NCBI GenBank assembly: GCA_030765065.1
Contig: CM060975.1
Coordinates: 199,486,507 to 199,550,506 of the forward strand
DNA length: 64,000 nucleotides
Source of the DNA: Deroplatys truncata
Taxonomy: Eukaryota; Arthropoda; Insecta; Mantodea; Mantidae
Reading direction: 5' to 3'
The translations under genes were made by a program, and so were the position numbers. The notes beneath the pieces are model-generated. The model ran no database searches. It was not told the origin of the DNA and worked only from the letters and a program-made list of their open reading frames with translations. Below, piece by piece: positions 1 to 10,478 of the stretch (the first letter of the stretch is position 1; the number at the start of each line of letters is the position of its first letter).

Positions 1-20
1 CTATACGTAGTAAAGAAAGT
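1..20 (+). mobile_element. Family A element, terminal 20 bp only
   Basis: The window opens on the last 20 bases of a young-subfamily A copy: the CTATACGTAGT...AGAAAGT end. The rest lies outside the window. The following bases are the inverted opposite end of an older copy, the same junction as at 11342 and 27062, so this is probably the right edge of a nested insertion. Confidence 0.7.
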
Positions 21-90
21 AATAATCCATAGTAAGAATAATTTGTACACCCCTAATAAGCGATAGAGAGTAGAGAAGGTAATATAACAC
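21..90 (-). mobile_element. Family A element, old subfamily, stem-loop end only
   Basis: This stretch matches, in reverse, the stem-loop end of old-subfamily A copies (AGTAAGAATA.TTTGTA..CC, then GAGTAGAGAAGGT). Its other part should lie left of position 1 if it is the interrupted host of the preceding copy. It could instead be an inverted end belonging to the copy at 91-911. Confidence 0.55.
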
Positions 91-715
91 AACATATTTT
101 TCTATCTGCTTTATGTTAATCGAGATAAACATTTGCTCGTATAGTTTCAGTATATACATACATTTCGTTGTAGATACAAGAGTGATAAAGGAGACCGAAT
201 CGATAGTGGTTTAAAAGCGCCACATCATAGCCTTGGAAGTTCCATACTCTTTCTATGACATCGCGAAACGGACTGTATAGCGATAGCAGTTTAAACTGAC
301 ATATTAACAATTAAAACCAACAAGCCGGGTATCTTGAAATCGCTGATGACACAAAAACAGTTATTTGAACTACATTCTATGTTTAAAGAAATCTACATCT
401 TTTGTGTGGTAAATTCTTGTTTACATCTTAACGTTTACCAATTAAAAAAAAATTATACAAACTTACTTCCATATGAAGTGAACTCCACTTATCATTCCCA
501 GAAAATTCAAGATATGCATTTTATTTGTCATCTAACTATATTAAGTGAATGGCATTTTAATCAAAATCTTAAGTAATTTTTTACAAAATTACAATTTTCG
601 ACAAATATTCCATCTAAAGGGTAGATGGGTGTAAGGAATTTTCTTGAGAATTTTTTGTTTGCATCTTTGAAATATTCTGAACTTAAATATTAAGTTGGCA
701 TTTATGAACTACGCT

Positions 716-791
<76 letters not shown>

Positions 792-911
792 ACCTTTTTC
801 TAAAAAATGCTTTTATTGATTTAGGGGCCTCAAAACACGTGAAACCTCGATATCGAATTTTTGGATGGAATGGAATGCCTTCTCTACCTACCAGGTACTT
901 GGTAGAGAAAG
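91..911 (+). mobile_element. Family A element, old subfamily, nearly full length
   Basis: The copy is collinear with other A copies. It runs from the TATCTGCTT.ATGTTAATCGAG block near one end, through the AAATTCAAGATAT and ATTTTAATCAAAATC blocks, the expanded CA tract, the GGGGCCTCAAAACA block, and the terminal GGTAGAGAAAG. It is diverged throughout and has lost its stem-loop end. The open frames across it are by-products of the CA tract. Confidence 0.8.
719..788 (+). repeat. CA microsatellite, 70 bp
   Basis: This is an uninterrupted CA tract at exactly the position where other A copies carry 8-40 bp of CA, just after the GCTGTTCACAGA-like block. It is the longest in the window. Confidence 0.97.
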
Positions 912-962
912 CAACAACAACAACAACAAAATTCTTCCCTGATTATCGAAGGCGACTGGGCA

Positions 963-1467
963 ATTCACCAATAAGCATATTGTGCCTACGCCCCACAAGG
1001 GGACGTCCCCAGGAGGAAGGAGGAGGTGAGAGCGACACCGGACAGCCGGAACAGGCGTCACGACACAGCAATGACGGGTCCCTACTGTTTCCAGTTTGAG
1101 ACGCCTCAACAGCTAGACAGGCAGACCTGGGACCCCCACTTCACACAGTGTGTCCAGCATTCTGCTCCGAAGTGGTGGTCCGTTTACCCTGGTAACCAGC
1201 CGAAAGCCGAGGAACGGGTTCCACAGAGAGCGTACTTTTTCCCTGTCATGCCGCACCGAAACACCATCGCCGACACTTCCAATCCTGAAACAGACCTAAC
1301 ATGGAGAAAGATGGATGAAATTATTAATGGAACAAAATGGAAACCATTCCAGCATTCGCCTGATGACCCGGGAAAACCCCCGAAAAAACCCGTGGTCAGA
1401 GTCGGCGGTCGATCCAGAGACGTCCCGAATGCAAGTCGCACGTGTTACCGCGACACCACCTCGCTCA
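963..1467 (-). mobile_element. Large SINE-like repeat, family D
   Basis: The roughly 0.5-kb GC-richer block shares collinear segments with 12575-13085: TGTGCCTACGCCCC, then GGAGGTGAG, CCCTGTCATGC, TCCTGAAACAGACC, CCAGCATTCGCCT.TGA.CC and CCCGAAAAAACCC. In better-preserved copies the right end reads, on the minus strand, as a tRNA-like head with a GGTTCGA-type B box, which sets the orientation. Here the B box is degraded. A long open frame on each strand is explained by the GC bias of the repeat, not by a protein. Confidence 0.7.
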
Positions 1468-2159
1468 GTAAAAAAAAGTTAATTATCGAACACCGATTGG
1501 GGTACAGATAGGTATGGTTTAGGAATAGGTTGAGGAAAACATTTTTAATTTCAATATGAAATATTTCTAATGTATAACGTAAGCTGTATTTTAATTTTTA
1601 TATTAATAATAATAATGGCTATTTTATGACGGCGTTACCTACAGCAAGGAAATTGTGGTTCACAAAGCACAGTGGGGGTTAATGCCTGTGGTTTTTATTT
1701 TCCCTTGCAGGTACTGTTGCACAGGGAGAGGTGAATCCTGTAAATGCGTGATTTTTATTTTCACCCTTTACGCATGTTTACACGAAATATTCCACAATCC
1801 AATTTTTTCCCCTCCCAGCAAACCAAGTCTTGCTTTGTTTTTTATTTGTGCAATCTGGGAAGTGCGGTGCTGGCTGCTGGTTTCGCCGCGGATTTTAATA
1901 CTCTCCCATTTTCTTCGTCTTTTTTATTTTTGCTTTGTTAAAATCGGGGTATGGTTTGGTATGCGGTTATGACGCAAGGCATACCAGATGCCTGTTATTC
2001 GCTACGCCTGGGACATAGGGGGGGGAGGAAGCTAAAGCAAAAACAATTCTATAGGAGCCTAAAAAACATCTTTGAATGTTCGCACACATGTTAGCCTCCT
2101 TTCTTCATTCATAAGGTAAGTGATGTTATTGATATAGGGTGTTCCTTCTAGTGATGGCC
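1468..2159. other. Unassigned AT-rich DNA
   Basis: There is no match to the window's repeat families. An open frame of about 100 codons on the plus strand around 1655-1972 is rich in Phe and Cys, with no recognisable domain. I treat it as chance. Confidence 0.4.
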
Positions 2160-2671
2160 TAATAGTATATTCCGATAGGAGTGTGTTTTTGTTTACTTAC
2201 CAGATACCTACATAATAGATAGAGAATGTATTGCATTCCACCTAAAAATTTGATATCGATATTTCCCGAAAATACATGTTTTGAAGCACCACGAATAAAA
2301 AAAACATTTTTTAGAAAACGGCGCGCACGTGTGAACAGCATAAATCAAAAGGAAGAGTAGTATAAACACCACACTTAGTATTCAGGTTTAGTACCTTCCA
2401 AAGATGCGACATCAAAATTTTCAACAACCCCACTCCAAACTACTCTTCAAATTGAACATTTTTCGAAATTGTTGATATTATAAAAAATGACGATTATGAT
2501 TAAAATACCATATACTAAAGATAATTACATAAAAAAAGAAAATATATATCTTGAATTTACTGGGAATAGCCTTTGAAGTCCTCTTCATTCGGAAGGAATC
2601 TTATATAATCCTGTATAACTGGTAAAGCGATAGACGAAAAGGTACTAAACAAGAAATGTAAGTCTCTTTAA
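2160..2671 (-). mobile_element. Family A element, old subfamily, first part (interrupted)
   Basis: This is a reverse-strand old copy running from the GGTGGAAT.CAATAC region through GTACCTTCCAAAGATGCGACA to CTCTTTAAA. At that point a 900-bp TTAA-flanked element interrupts it, and it resumes at 3572. The TTAA at 2668-2671 is the target duplication. Confidence 0.8.
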
Positions 2672-3571
2672 AGGGACAAGGTAGATACTCTGAAATGGTC
2701 AAAAATCACATTTTTTTGTTTTAGGCATTAATAAAATCTCTTATTTCCAGTTTCAGAAAATATATACTTTTTGGGGATTAGAAAGTTTTTAAGACATTTA
2801 AATACCATTTAAATTCTAGTTTGCATTCCTTCAAAGCTGTCATGCAACGCCCTTTTTTAGAACATTTCTGTATCTTTCAATAATGAACGACTATTTCATG
2901 CTTAGCAAACAGTTCAGAGATTAACAAAAGAAGCCAGGACCAAGAGAAGGCAATCAGAAAAGCTGAAGCAATCCAGGAATTATTTATGACCCTGAAGGGA
3001 GTCAGAAATTTAATGTTCAAACTTTAAATACAGTTTTCTTAAAACAACATTTTTGGTGGAGAGCTGAAATTTTCAGTACACGTATAAAATACATAGTTAA
3101 ACTTTCTGAATCACACTTATAATTTTATAATGTATATTAATGATATTAAGAAATCAACAACGTTGCAAACTTTTCATATTTTTACTTTTTTGACATTGCA
3201 AATATTTTTTTTTCAATTTCTAGTGAACTGATATACATAACTAAATAATTGAGATTCAAAAGATAGCTGATTATACCAAGAACAAGTATGCAAAAGTGTG
3301 ATTCTGTATTGCAAGTAGTATCAGAGAAAAAGGTACATGAATTCACATGTTTTAACAGTAAATTTTATTATTTTTCTGCTGAATGAAATAATTTTTACGG
3401 ACTCAACTTTTACTACATAAGTTACCAATGCAAACAATCACTTGGGATAATTGTCATGATTTATAGAATAATTCATAGAGATTTCAAGAAAAAACATTGA
3501 GAACTTTAAGAGCAGTGGTAACTTAACACGCTTAAGGTGTAATTTTCATGTGTTCAGACTACCTTGTCCAC
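2672..3571. mobile_element. TTAA-flanked non-autonomous DNA element (piggyBac-type target), 900 bp
   Basis: The insertion sits inside a family A copy, flanked by TTAA at 2668-2671 and 3572-3575. Its ends are inverted: AGGGACAAGGTAG at the left, and GTGGACAAGGTAG when the right end is read on the minus strand. Family A sequence continues collinearly on both sides. There is no open frame, so it is non-autonomous. TTAA duplication is typical of piggyBac; the terminal bases differ from canonical piggyBac ends, so the superfamily is inferred from the target site. Confidence 0.75.
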
Positions 3572-3905
3572 TTAAAAAACTCTTTTGTGGCATTAATCAT
3601 TTCCGAGATATCTGTTATTAATGGTTAGAACTGTTCAACATTTAGCCATTCTTTTAAAGTCCTGTCACATTCAGTTGTTTCTCGCGATTGCATTGAGACA
3701 GTATGGATTTTTAAGGTAGCGTATAGTTCTTAAACATTTGACTATCGACGTTCTCTTTACACCTATAAGGAAATGTATAATGTAGCTATTTCTGCAAAAC
3801 TATATTTGGATTAAAATGAAGAGGTATAAAAATACGCTTTAGTAAGACTAGTTTGTATAACCATTAGTAAAGGATAGAAGCTAGAGAAGGTCATGTGAAT
3901 ATATT
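3572..3905 (-). mobile_element. Family A element, old subfamily, second part
   Basis: This continues the copy at 2160-2671, from TTTTGTGGCATTAATCATTT to the stem-loop end (GCTAGAGAAGGTCATGTG.AT). The A-tract before ACGCTTTAGTAAG, which carries an insertion in the copies ending at 11432 and 27150, is uninterrupted here. It serves as an empty-site reference. Confidence 0.8.
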
Positions 3906-4016
3906 ACATGAGATTTTATAATGTTGTGCTATATTGTTTTCTTAGTTAAGCTTAGTTGCTTTAACTGTAAACATGTTATAGGCGTCTTATGAAAACTGTA
4001 GAATTTCTTTTCAAAT

Positions 4017-4286
4017 GTGAATACCTATTTGGATGGCTCAGGAATGGGTTCGGCAGAAGCAGAAGAAAATTTTACAAGCAGCGGAGACGATAATGTTGGA
4101 ATTGTTACCAAAGAAGTCGGGGAAACAGTACGGCATTGCATACAACAGATTTCTTCAATAGTACAACGTAAAAAACCTAATTATTGTGTAAGTGATTCTG
4201 TTATCAACACTAGTGCTATGAAGGTAAACAACAACGAAGGCAAACAACAAACTAGTGCTCACTATAGAGCATGTCGGAATGTGTAG
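4017..4286 (+). other. Possible isolated coding exon, weak
   Basis: An 89-codon open frame of unbiased composition lies outside all recognised repeats. A perfect donor-like GTAAGT at 4188-4193 follows codon 57 in phase 0. Possible acceptor AGs are at 4040-4041 and 4054-4055, with a weak pyrimidine tract upstream. The stretch up to the donor is acidic then amphipathic (VGETVRHCIQQISSIVQ). I recognise no family, no partner exon is visible, and chance is a fair alternative. Confidence 0.2.
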
Positions 4287-4379
4287 GTACTGCTATTTCC
4301 ACACAAATTGCTACAGAATACTTTGTAATTTAACACATAGGGTCTTTCATAAGCAAAGAATAATGCAGATATAGCTAAA

Positions 4380-4756
4380 ATTACTATATTTTTAAAAATG
4401 AGAATATAATATCTTTAATGTATAGTATTTGACTCTAAATCGGTAGAACAGCTTTTTTGGAAATTAATTAAAATTTTCGAAAATGTTCTATGTAAATGTA
4501 GCTGCGGGTTGGGGAATTTTTTTGAAATCCTTGTGTTTCATCTTTGGAAGATAGGGAATTTAAGCACCAAGTTTGGTACTGATGTGAATTTTCGTATTTT
4601 TAGTTATACTATTCGCAGACACACACATGTACCTTTGTCTATTTTTTTTTTGTATTCAGGGGGCCTCAAAGCATGCATTACAGATGAAATTATTTATCGT
4701 AATTTTGTGTAGAATTCAATGTCTTTTCTATCTACTATGTACCTCTTAGAGAAAGT
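4380..4756 (+). mobile_element. Family A element, old subfamily, CA-tract half
   Basis: The segment is collinear with the second half of family A: AATTAAAATTTTCGAAAATGTT, GTTGGGGAATTTTTTTGAAA, short CACACACA, GGGGGCCTCAAAGCATG, and terminal TTAGAGAAAGT. It is heavily diverged and truncated on the left. Confidence 0.7.
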
Positions 4757-4938
4757 AAAATTTATTTTCAGATAAAAAAATTCAATATATTAAAAAAATT
4801 ATATTTTTTAAAACAACATAGTACCGCCAAAAATTAATACCAGGTTTGTTTACTGACTCGTAACTTGTGAACTAGAATATTTTTGATACCATGATTAGTA
4901 TTTATGCGATTCAATTTTTTGGTTACATTCATTAAACA

Positions 4939-5749
4939 TCTGATGTGTTACACTCACATGACTTTCTCTACTCTTGTACAAACTATTTTTACAAACTCTT
5001 ATTATCCATATACTTCATGTTAATCGAGATGTTAATCTTATTGCTAATTTTCTTGTAGATGCAAGGGGAATTGGTAGGCTTTAAGCGATAGTCAAATATT
5101 TTAACGCTGGTTGCTATGTGGAGTATTCCATTGCCTTTGCATTACCAGGACACAAAAAATGAATAACGAATTCCCATTTGAGAAAAAGTACAAGTATTGT
5201 AAAATTTAAGGGAATAAAAAGCAATATCTCGAAAATCGTTCACTCAGCAACAAAAATGTGTATGACATAAATTGTGTATTTTAACGCAATCTACATTTTT
5301 GGTGTAGTAGAATGTTATCTATCTCTTATGGTTTAGCAGTTATGCAAAAGTCGTTCACAATGATGAATAGCTTTTATTTGTCATGAAAGTATCTTAAATA
5401 TATGATATTTTAATCAAAATCGTCAGATAAATTTTTGAGGAGATTAAAATTTTCGAAAAATGTTCCATGTCAAGTGTAATCTGGGGTGGGGGTATTTTCT
5501 TGAAAACCTTCCTGTTGCATCTCTGGAAGATACTGAACGTAAATACCATGTTTGGTGTTTATCTGACTGTTCGTTTCTGAGTTATGCTGTTCACAGACAG
5601 ACACACAGATACACACACGGACATGTTTCCAAAAATACTTTTTTTGGATTCAGGAGGCCTCAAAACATGTATTTCCGGTGAAATCTCGGTATCGAATTTT
5701 TGGGTGGAATGCAATACTTTCCCTACTTACTATACGTAGTAGAGAAAGT
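4939..5749 (+). mobile_element. Family A element, young subfamily, full length
   Basis: The copy starts TCTGATGTGTTACACTCACA, with ACTTTCTCTACT following, and ends TACGTAGTAGAGAAAGT. The first and last blocks form the 12-bp inverted pair ACTTTCTCTACT / AGTAGAGAAAGT. Short CA tracts lie near 5600. Low divergence from other young copies indicates recent activity. No protein is encoded. Confidence 0.88.
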
Positions 5750-5778
5750 AAAAATATGGGCGAATTTATTTTAAAAAT

Positions 5779-5829
5779 GCATGAATGAATGAATGAATGA
5801 ATGAATGCATGAATGAATGAATGAATGAA
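5779..5829. repeat. GAAT tetranucleotide array (LINE 3' tail)
   Basis: About twelve GAAT/GCAT units. Read on the minus strand this is an ATTC array directly after the 3' region of the LINE fragment at 5830-6330, as expected for non-LTR clades that end in short tandem repeats. Confidence 0.85.
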
Positions 5830-6330
5830 AGCCATTTTGTCCCTGAAGGATTACGGCTTGCTCTTGCGAGGGACAGCTCTGCGGGGAGCTAGTCCGCATA
5901 AGTAGAATTACTGTCTGACTTCTGTCGCTTATGCCCATTCACTAAATCACTCCCGCACTGCTCTCACTTTCCACTTCCTTGTAACCTACACTAGATGTTT
6001 ACACTCTTCGCTTGCTGTCGCCTCCTTCGGATGTCTCTGCTGTCACTGTGGTTCCTTGCTGTCCTCGTCCAATGGGCTCCTACTGCTTTCTCGTTCCGGG
6101 TTTTCCTCGGCGTCTTTTTCCGATATGTGGTGACCACATTGTAGCCATGTATGCCCACCTGGTACTCTGAAGTCTCGCCACGTGTCTCCTCATGCCCATT
6201 TCATGTTGGAGGCTCGTTGAGAAGCATCTTCCAAGTTGGTGAGTTGTAGCCTTCTGTATTTTGTCTCTAAGCACTTTTCTCTTATCTTCCTTTGGCATAC
6301 CCTGAAGAAGGTGTATTGTATATGCAGAGG
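5830..6330 (-). pseudogene. Non-LTR retrotransposon (LINE) ORF2 C-terminus and 3' UTR, 5'-truncated
   Basis: The minus strand encodes a LINE-type C-terminal tail. The first part contains RHVARLQSTRWAYMATMW and GKRRRGKPGTR. After a frameshift it continues with VGAHWTRTAR and stops near 5990. The W/H and GKRRRGxPxTR motifs are typical of the region downstream of the reverse transcriptase in endonuclease-bearing LINEs. The polymerase domain is absent. A short 3' UTR leads into the ATTC tail, and the 5' side abuts an LTR fragment. The exact clade is not determinable. Confidence 0.72.
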
Positions 6331-6490
6331 GTACTTTCACTGTTGGGGAGCCAAAACTTGAAGTTGTTTAGACCAGGGACGTTACAAAGTTTCCGGTGGC
6401 CTTCGCCCCACTTAAAACAATCAACTTTGTATTCTAATGTTTATTTAAATATTATTAATTTGCAGTCAGTATTAATTTGCAGAAACACGA
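6331..6490 (-). mobile_element. LTR family B fragment
   Basis: TGTTGGGGAGCC, AACTTGAAGTTGTT, TTTCCGGTGGCCTTCGCCCC and ATTTAAATATTATT match the 3' part of the family B LTR (compare 37790-37935) in reverse orientation. It is truncated on both sides. Confidence 0.75.
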
Positions 6491-6520
6491 ATATCTTAGC
6501 GGGGGGTGGTGCGGCTAAAG

Positions 6521-6592
6521 GGCATTTTTGGAAACATGTCCGTGTGTATGTCTTGTGTGTGTGTGCGTGTGTGTGTCTGTCTGTCTGTTTTG
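6521..6592 (-). mobile_element. Family A fragment with GT tract
   Basis: GCATTTTTGGAAACATGTCCGTG followed by an interrupted GT tract is the CA-tract region of family A on the minus strand. It adjoins a forward copy. Confidence 0.6.
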
Positions 6593-7334
6593 TATTTGCA
6601 AGGGCAATATAGAAATACAGTAACGTTTAAGCATAGACATATCTCTTAATAGCCGATTCCTATGTGCAGCACCATTCTCTTTACCACAGATTAATACTCT
6701 TTGCATATTCAAGACAAAAAAAAATGAATAACGAATTCCCATTTGAGAAAAAGTATTTTTGGAAAATTTAAGGGAATAACAAGCAATATCTCGAAAATGG
6801 TTCACTCAGCAAAAAAATGTATAGGAATTAAGTTGTGTATTTTAACGCGATCTACATTTTTTGTGTAGTAAAAATTTGTCTATCTCTTATGGTTTACCAG
6901 TTACGCAAAAGTCGTTCACAATGAAGAATACTTTTGGAGACTTCCCAGAAAATTCAAGATATACATTTTATTTGCCATAAAAATGTCTTAAACGTATGAT
7001 AGTTTAATAAAAATCGTTAGAGCAGTTTTGAGAAAATAAAAATTTTCGAAAAATGTTCCATGTAAAGGGTAATCTGGGGTGGGGGGATTTTATTGAAAAC
7101 TTTCGTGTCGCATCTCTGGAAGATACTGAAACTAAATACCAAGTCTGGTGTTTATCCGACTGTTCGTTTCTGAGTTATGTTATTCAAAGGCACACACTCA
7201 CGGACATGTTTCCAAAATTACTTTTTTTTTGGATCCAGGAGGCCTCAAAACATGTATTTCCGGTGAAATCTCGGTATCCAATTTTTGATTGGAATGCAAT
7301 ACTTCCCCTACTTACTGTACGTAGTAGAGAAAGT
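6593..7334 (+). mobile_element. Family A element, variant young subfamily, truncated at stem-loop end
   Basis: It begins GCAAGGGCAATATAGAAATAC, the variant shared with 41340 and 50100, and runs to TACGTAGTAGAGAAAGT. It lacks the first roughly 150 bp. Confidence 0.8.
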
Positions 7335-7511
7335 AAAAATTCAGATAAAAGCATTGGATGGGCCACCTACAAATCTGAATCTGCAGCAGCAAACAAAAAT
7401 CAATGTCGTAAGTTCAAACCGGAAATTTACCAAGAGAACATATGGATTTATTGCTCTGAGGAAAAAAGTATTATTTGGCGGAGACGACCTTAGGTATAAT
7501 ACCGGAATAAC

Positions 7512-8404
7512 TGAGTCAGTATTTTTAACACTAAAATTATTTCAGTCTAATTATATAATATATAAATTCAATAACAAACCGCTTTGAAGCAATATGTGTA
7601 TGTAATAATTTGTAAGATGTATGTAACAGTCATTGCATATGCTTATATAATTGTATCCATGTGTAATAATGTTATGTGAATATATTACGTAATTTAATAA
7701 TGTAGTAGCTGTGAGAATAATAAGTTAAAAGTTACTAACAATGAGGTAACCTTGAGTCAATAATGAGTAAGAAAGTTTAACAGTTCTACTTGCGATTCTT
7801 GTAGTAACCGTAATTTTAGTGACAGTTTTTAAAATAGCCAATCAACAACCAGAAAAAGCTTTAGTTAAATGAAGGTATTCTATTGGAGTAGGATTAGCCA
7901 ATCAGAAACTGAAATATAGCAAAATTTACAAATCTAGAAGTCAGTTGCCTGCAGACAGAGTTACTAACCAGACGCTAAAAGTGTTCGCAAGAAATATAAT
8001 ATGTATTCGTGTGTGACGAAAAATAAGTTTACGTATTAAAAAAGTGTAATTAATTAATTAAAGAATCTCACAGCTCTTATATCAGTGAAGTGTTATTTAA
8101 AATCTATTAAGTATTAATAAAAGGAGTGAAGTAAAATTATGATCTGTGTAAGGCTACATTCTTGTCGCATCACAACCCTGCCAAGAGAAACGTGTCTCTA
8201 ACAATAATACTGACACAGCCGAGGCAAACATGAATATTAAACATTTAAAGAAACAGTTTAATTACAAAGTTAATTTTTTAAAACAATAACTTGGGGCAAA
8301 GGCTACAGGAAACTGCTTACTATACGTGCGGTTGCAACTACTACAAGTTCGGATCCCCAACAGTTGAAATATAATACAACTCCTATAACAAAATAACTTC
8401 TTCA
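7512..8404 (+). mobile_element. Solo LTR, family B, 893 bp
   Basis: The element starts TGAGTCAGTATTT and ends CTTCTTCA, so it has TG...CA ends. It is flanked by a 4-bp duplication TAAC (7508-7511 and 8405-8408). Inside are two CCAATCA boxes (near 7840 and 7900), an AATAAA-type signal in TTAATAAAAGGAGTGAAG, and the block GACACAGCCGAGGCAAACAT. No internal retrotransposon region adjoins it, so it is best read as a solo LTR left by recombination. The retroelement family is unknown; a 4-bp duplication is compatible with Ty3/gypsy-like elements. Confidence 0.75.
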
Positions 8405-8408
8405 TAAC

Positions 8409-9142
8409 TGATATTGGGTATACATGGTCTAAAACGAACGTACATTCAATTATTGTTAATTTTCTAATACCCTCGATGTTACTGCACGAAGTTGGTAAGC
8501 ATATATTATTTGAGGGATTTGTTTTCACTTTGGGGGGGGGGACCACTGATTTCTTTAATGGGTGGTTTCTGTTAAAAACTCTACTTTGAGGGCCAGCTGT
8601 CTAAAAAAGGGTTTTCATACTGTTGTCGCCTTGCGGTGAACAGCAGCATCTTGTTTTTGTGCGAGGCGATGTTCATCTTTTTGCGTGAAACCTTCATCCC
8701 ATGCCACGGAGTTTAGAAGGGGAAGAATGCCGAGTTGATTGAATATTCTAGCTGTGGCTATGCCAGGTTTCTTTCGACAGCAGCGCCACTGCGTTTGTTC
8801 TTTTCATCTTGTATTCGGTTTACCATATACTCGCATAATAAAAGCAAGTCGGGAGGATTCTCTTAGCCTTGTGGTTTTTCATTACGCGAGGGTGCACACA
8901 AAACATCTCTCTGCACCAGAACAAGCCTCGTCTGCGATTGGTTGGTCCGCAGCGCTTTGCAGAGAAACAGAATCCAAAAGCAGATCGCTTTAACGCTCTA
9001 GGCAAGGGAAAACGTAAACATTCAAGATTTTGGCACATGTTGTTGGTTATTATTATTTTCTCAACTGCTATACTTCAAGTCACAGTAAAAAATTCTGATA
9101 TGTTACATTCAGATAAATTTATCTACCCAATATGGTGTTTTA
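8409..9142. other. Unassigned DNA with a GC-richer patch
   Basis: No repeat match was recognised. Open frames at 8739-8993 (+) and 8820-9038 (-) overlap in a patch that includes an inverted CCAAT motif (GATTGGTTGG, 8935-8950). No domain was recognised. Confidence 0.35.
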
Positions 9143-9440
9143 CAGAGTGAGCCAAAAGACTCCAAACCGCCTGCGCGGTGTTTTTCCTGTCCGCGTCTTC
9201 GGCGCTCGTCGCCGTCTGCCGCTATCATAGAAACCATACTACATTTTTAAAACTACTTTTAAAGGCTTTACTTACCAACTTTACGAAAGGAGATGCTGAA
9301 ACTGACCACCGTCGTTGTCCATACATTTCTGGCCATCACTCGCCGTAGTTCACGCTGAGAAATTTCGTGGCGGATATTTTGTTTTAATTCTTCCAAGATG
9401 TGTGGGTTTGTCTTATACACTTTATGATTTAAGTTACCCC
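9143..9440 (-). pseudogene. mariner/Tc1-like transposase C-terminus with terminal repeat, truncated
   Basis: On the minus strand, NLNHKVYKTNPHILEELK and IRHEISQRELRRVMARN match the C-terminal region of IS630/Tc1/mariner transposases. A one-base frameshift leads to the typical final segment MDNDGGQFQHLLS, with a stop at 9281-9283. The outer end CAGAGTGAGCCAAAAGAC starts at 9143 after TA (9141-9142), as expected for a mariner terminal repeat at a TA target. The catalytic core and the other end are missing. Confidence 0.75.
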
Positions 9441-9736
9441 GGAGGCTGCGCTGCTGCTAACTTTATAACTCTTTCTCTATGTTGAAATTACTTTCGACAA
9501 TAGTGTTTTTATTCACAATACGCTCACACTCTCATGTCTGGGATGTTGAAATATCTGCACTTTGTACGTTTAGCACTTTTGCCGCAGGTGTTAAAAAATC
9601 TATATTAACTCCAACTATTGATAGATATGTGTATGTATTGTTGGAGACATGCAATATAATCAGTTTTTTAGTCGAATTTCACAATTTAAATCTTATCTTT
9701 ACTTACCATTATTTGCTAACAGCGTTTAAATATACA

Positions 9737-10478
9737 GGGGATATTTTACTTTCTCTATAGTGCTTCATATACTGGGTAGTGAGGTATTGCATTCCAAACA
9801 AAAATTGATACAGAGATTTCACCGGAAATCCATGTTTTGAGGGCCCCGAATAAAAAAGAACATTTTTAGAAAAGAGTGTGGGTCTGTATGCGTGTGCGTG
9901 TGTATGCGTATCAATGAATTCAAAAACGAAAAGTCCAAAAAACCCCAAACTACCCTTTACACGGAACATGGTTCGAAATTATTTATTTTCTAAAAAATGG
10001 CTGTAACGATTTTGATTAAAATAACATATATTAAAGGTACCTACATGAAAAATAAAATGTGTACTTTACATTTTTTGGAAATAGCCTATAAAGTCCTCTT
10101 CATTCCGAAGAAATGTTGTATAATCTTGTGTAACTGGTAAACGTTAAGCGATAGAAGAAAACGTACTACACAAAAATGTAGATCTCATTAATTCACACAA
10201 TTTAATTTAAATAAGTACTTTTGTGGTATGTCATTTCTGAGATATCCGCTATTAAATGTTCAAATTGTTGATTTCTTGGTCATTCTCTTAAGTCCTGTCA
10301 GCATTCAGTTGTTTCTAGCGATTGCATGGAAACAGTGTGGAATTTTACGCCCAGCGTATAGCGCCCAGTTCTTAATCATTTGAATATCGCCGTTCTCTTT
10401 GTAGCTATAACGAAATATGTAATGTAGCTATTTCTGCAGAGGTTTATTTGGATTAAAATATAGTACATAGAGAAAAAA
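9737..10478 (-). mobile_element. Family A element, old subfamily, host of a nested copy (left part)
   Basis: This is an old reverse copy from ACTTTCTCTATAGTG to GTACATAGAGAAAAAA. It is interrupted there by the forward young copy 10479-11342 and resumes at 11343 with AAGCTT.AGTAAGAATAG. Confidence 0.85.

Noticed and set aside
695-1109. Open frames of 73-134 codons with poly(Thr-His) translation
   Set aside because: They are produced by the CA microsatellite and the adjoining family D repeat; the same low-complexity frames recur in every family A copy.
1026-1511. 161-codon open frame on plus strand
   Set aside because: It lies wholly in a family D repeat; the homologous positions of the other copies are not open in a shared frame and no domain is visible.
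5460-5681. Recurrent MFHVKxNLGWGxF..NLxVASLEDTExKY frame, seen in many copies on both strands
   Set aside because: Its recurrence comes from family A nucleotide conservation. It always ends in the CA tract and has no upstream continuation, and old copies do not preserve the frame, so it is not a protein family.
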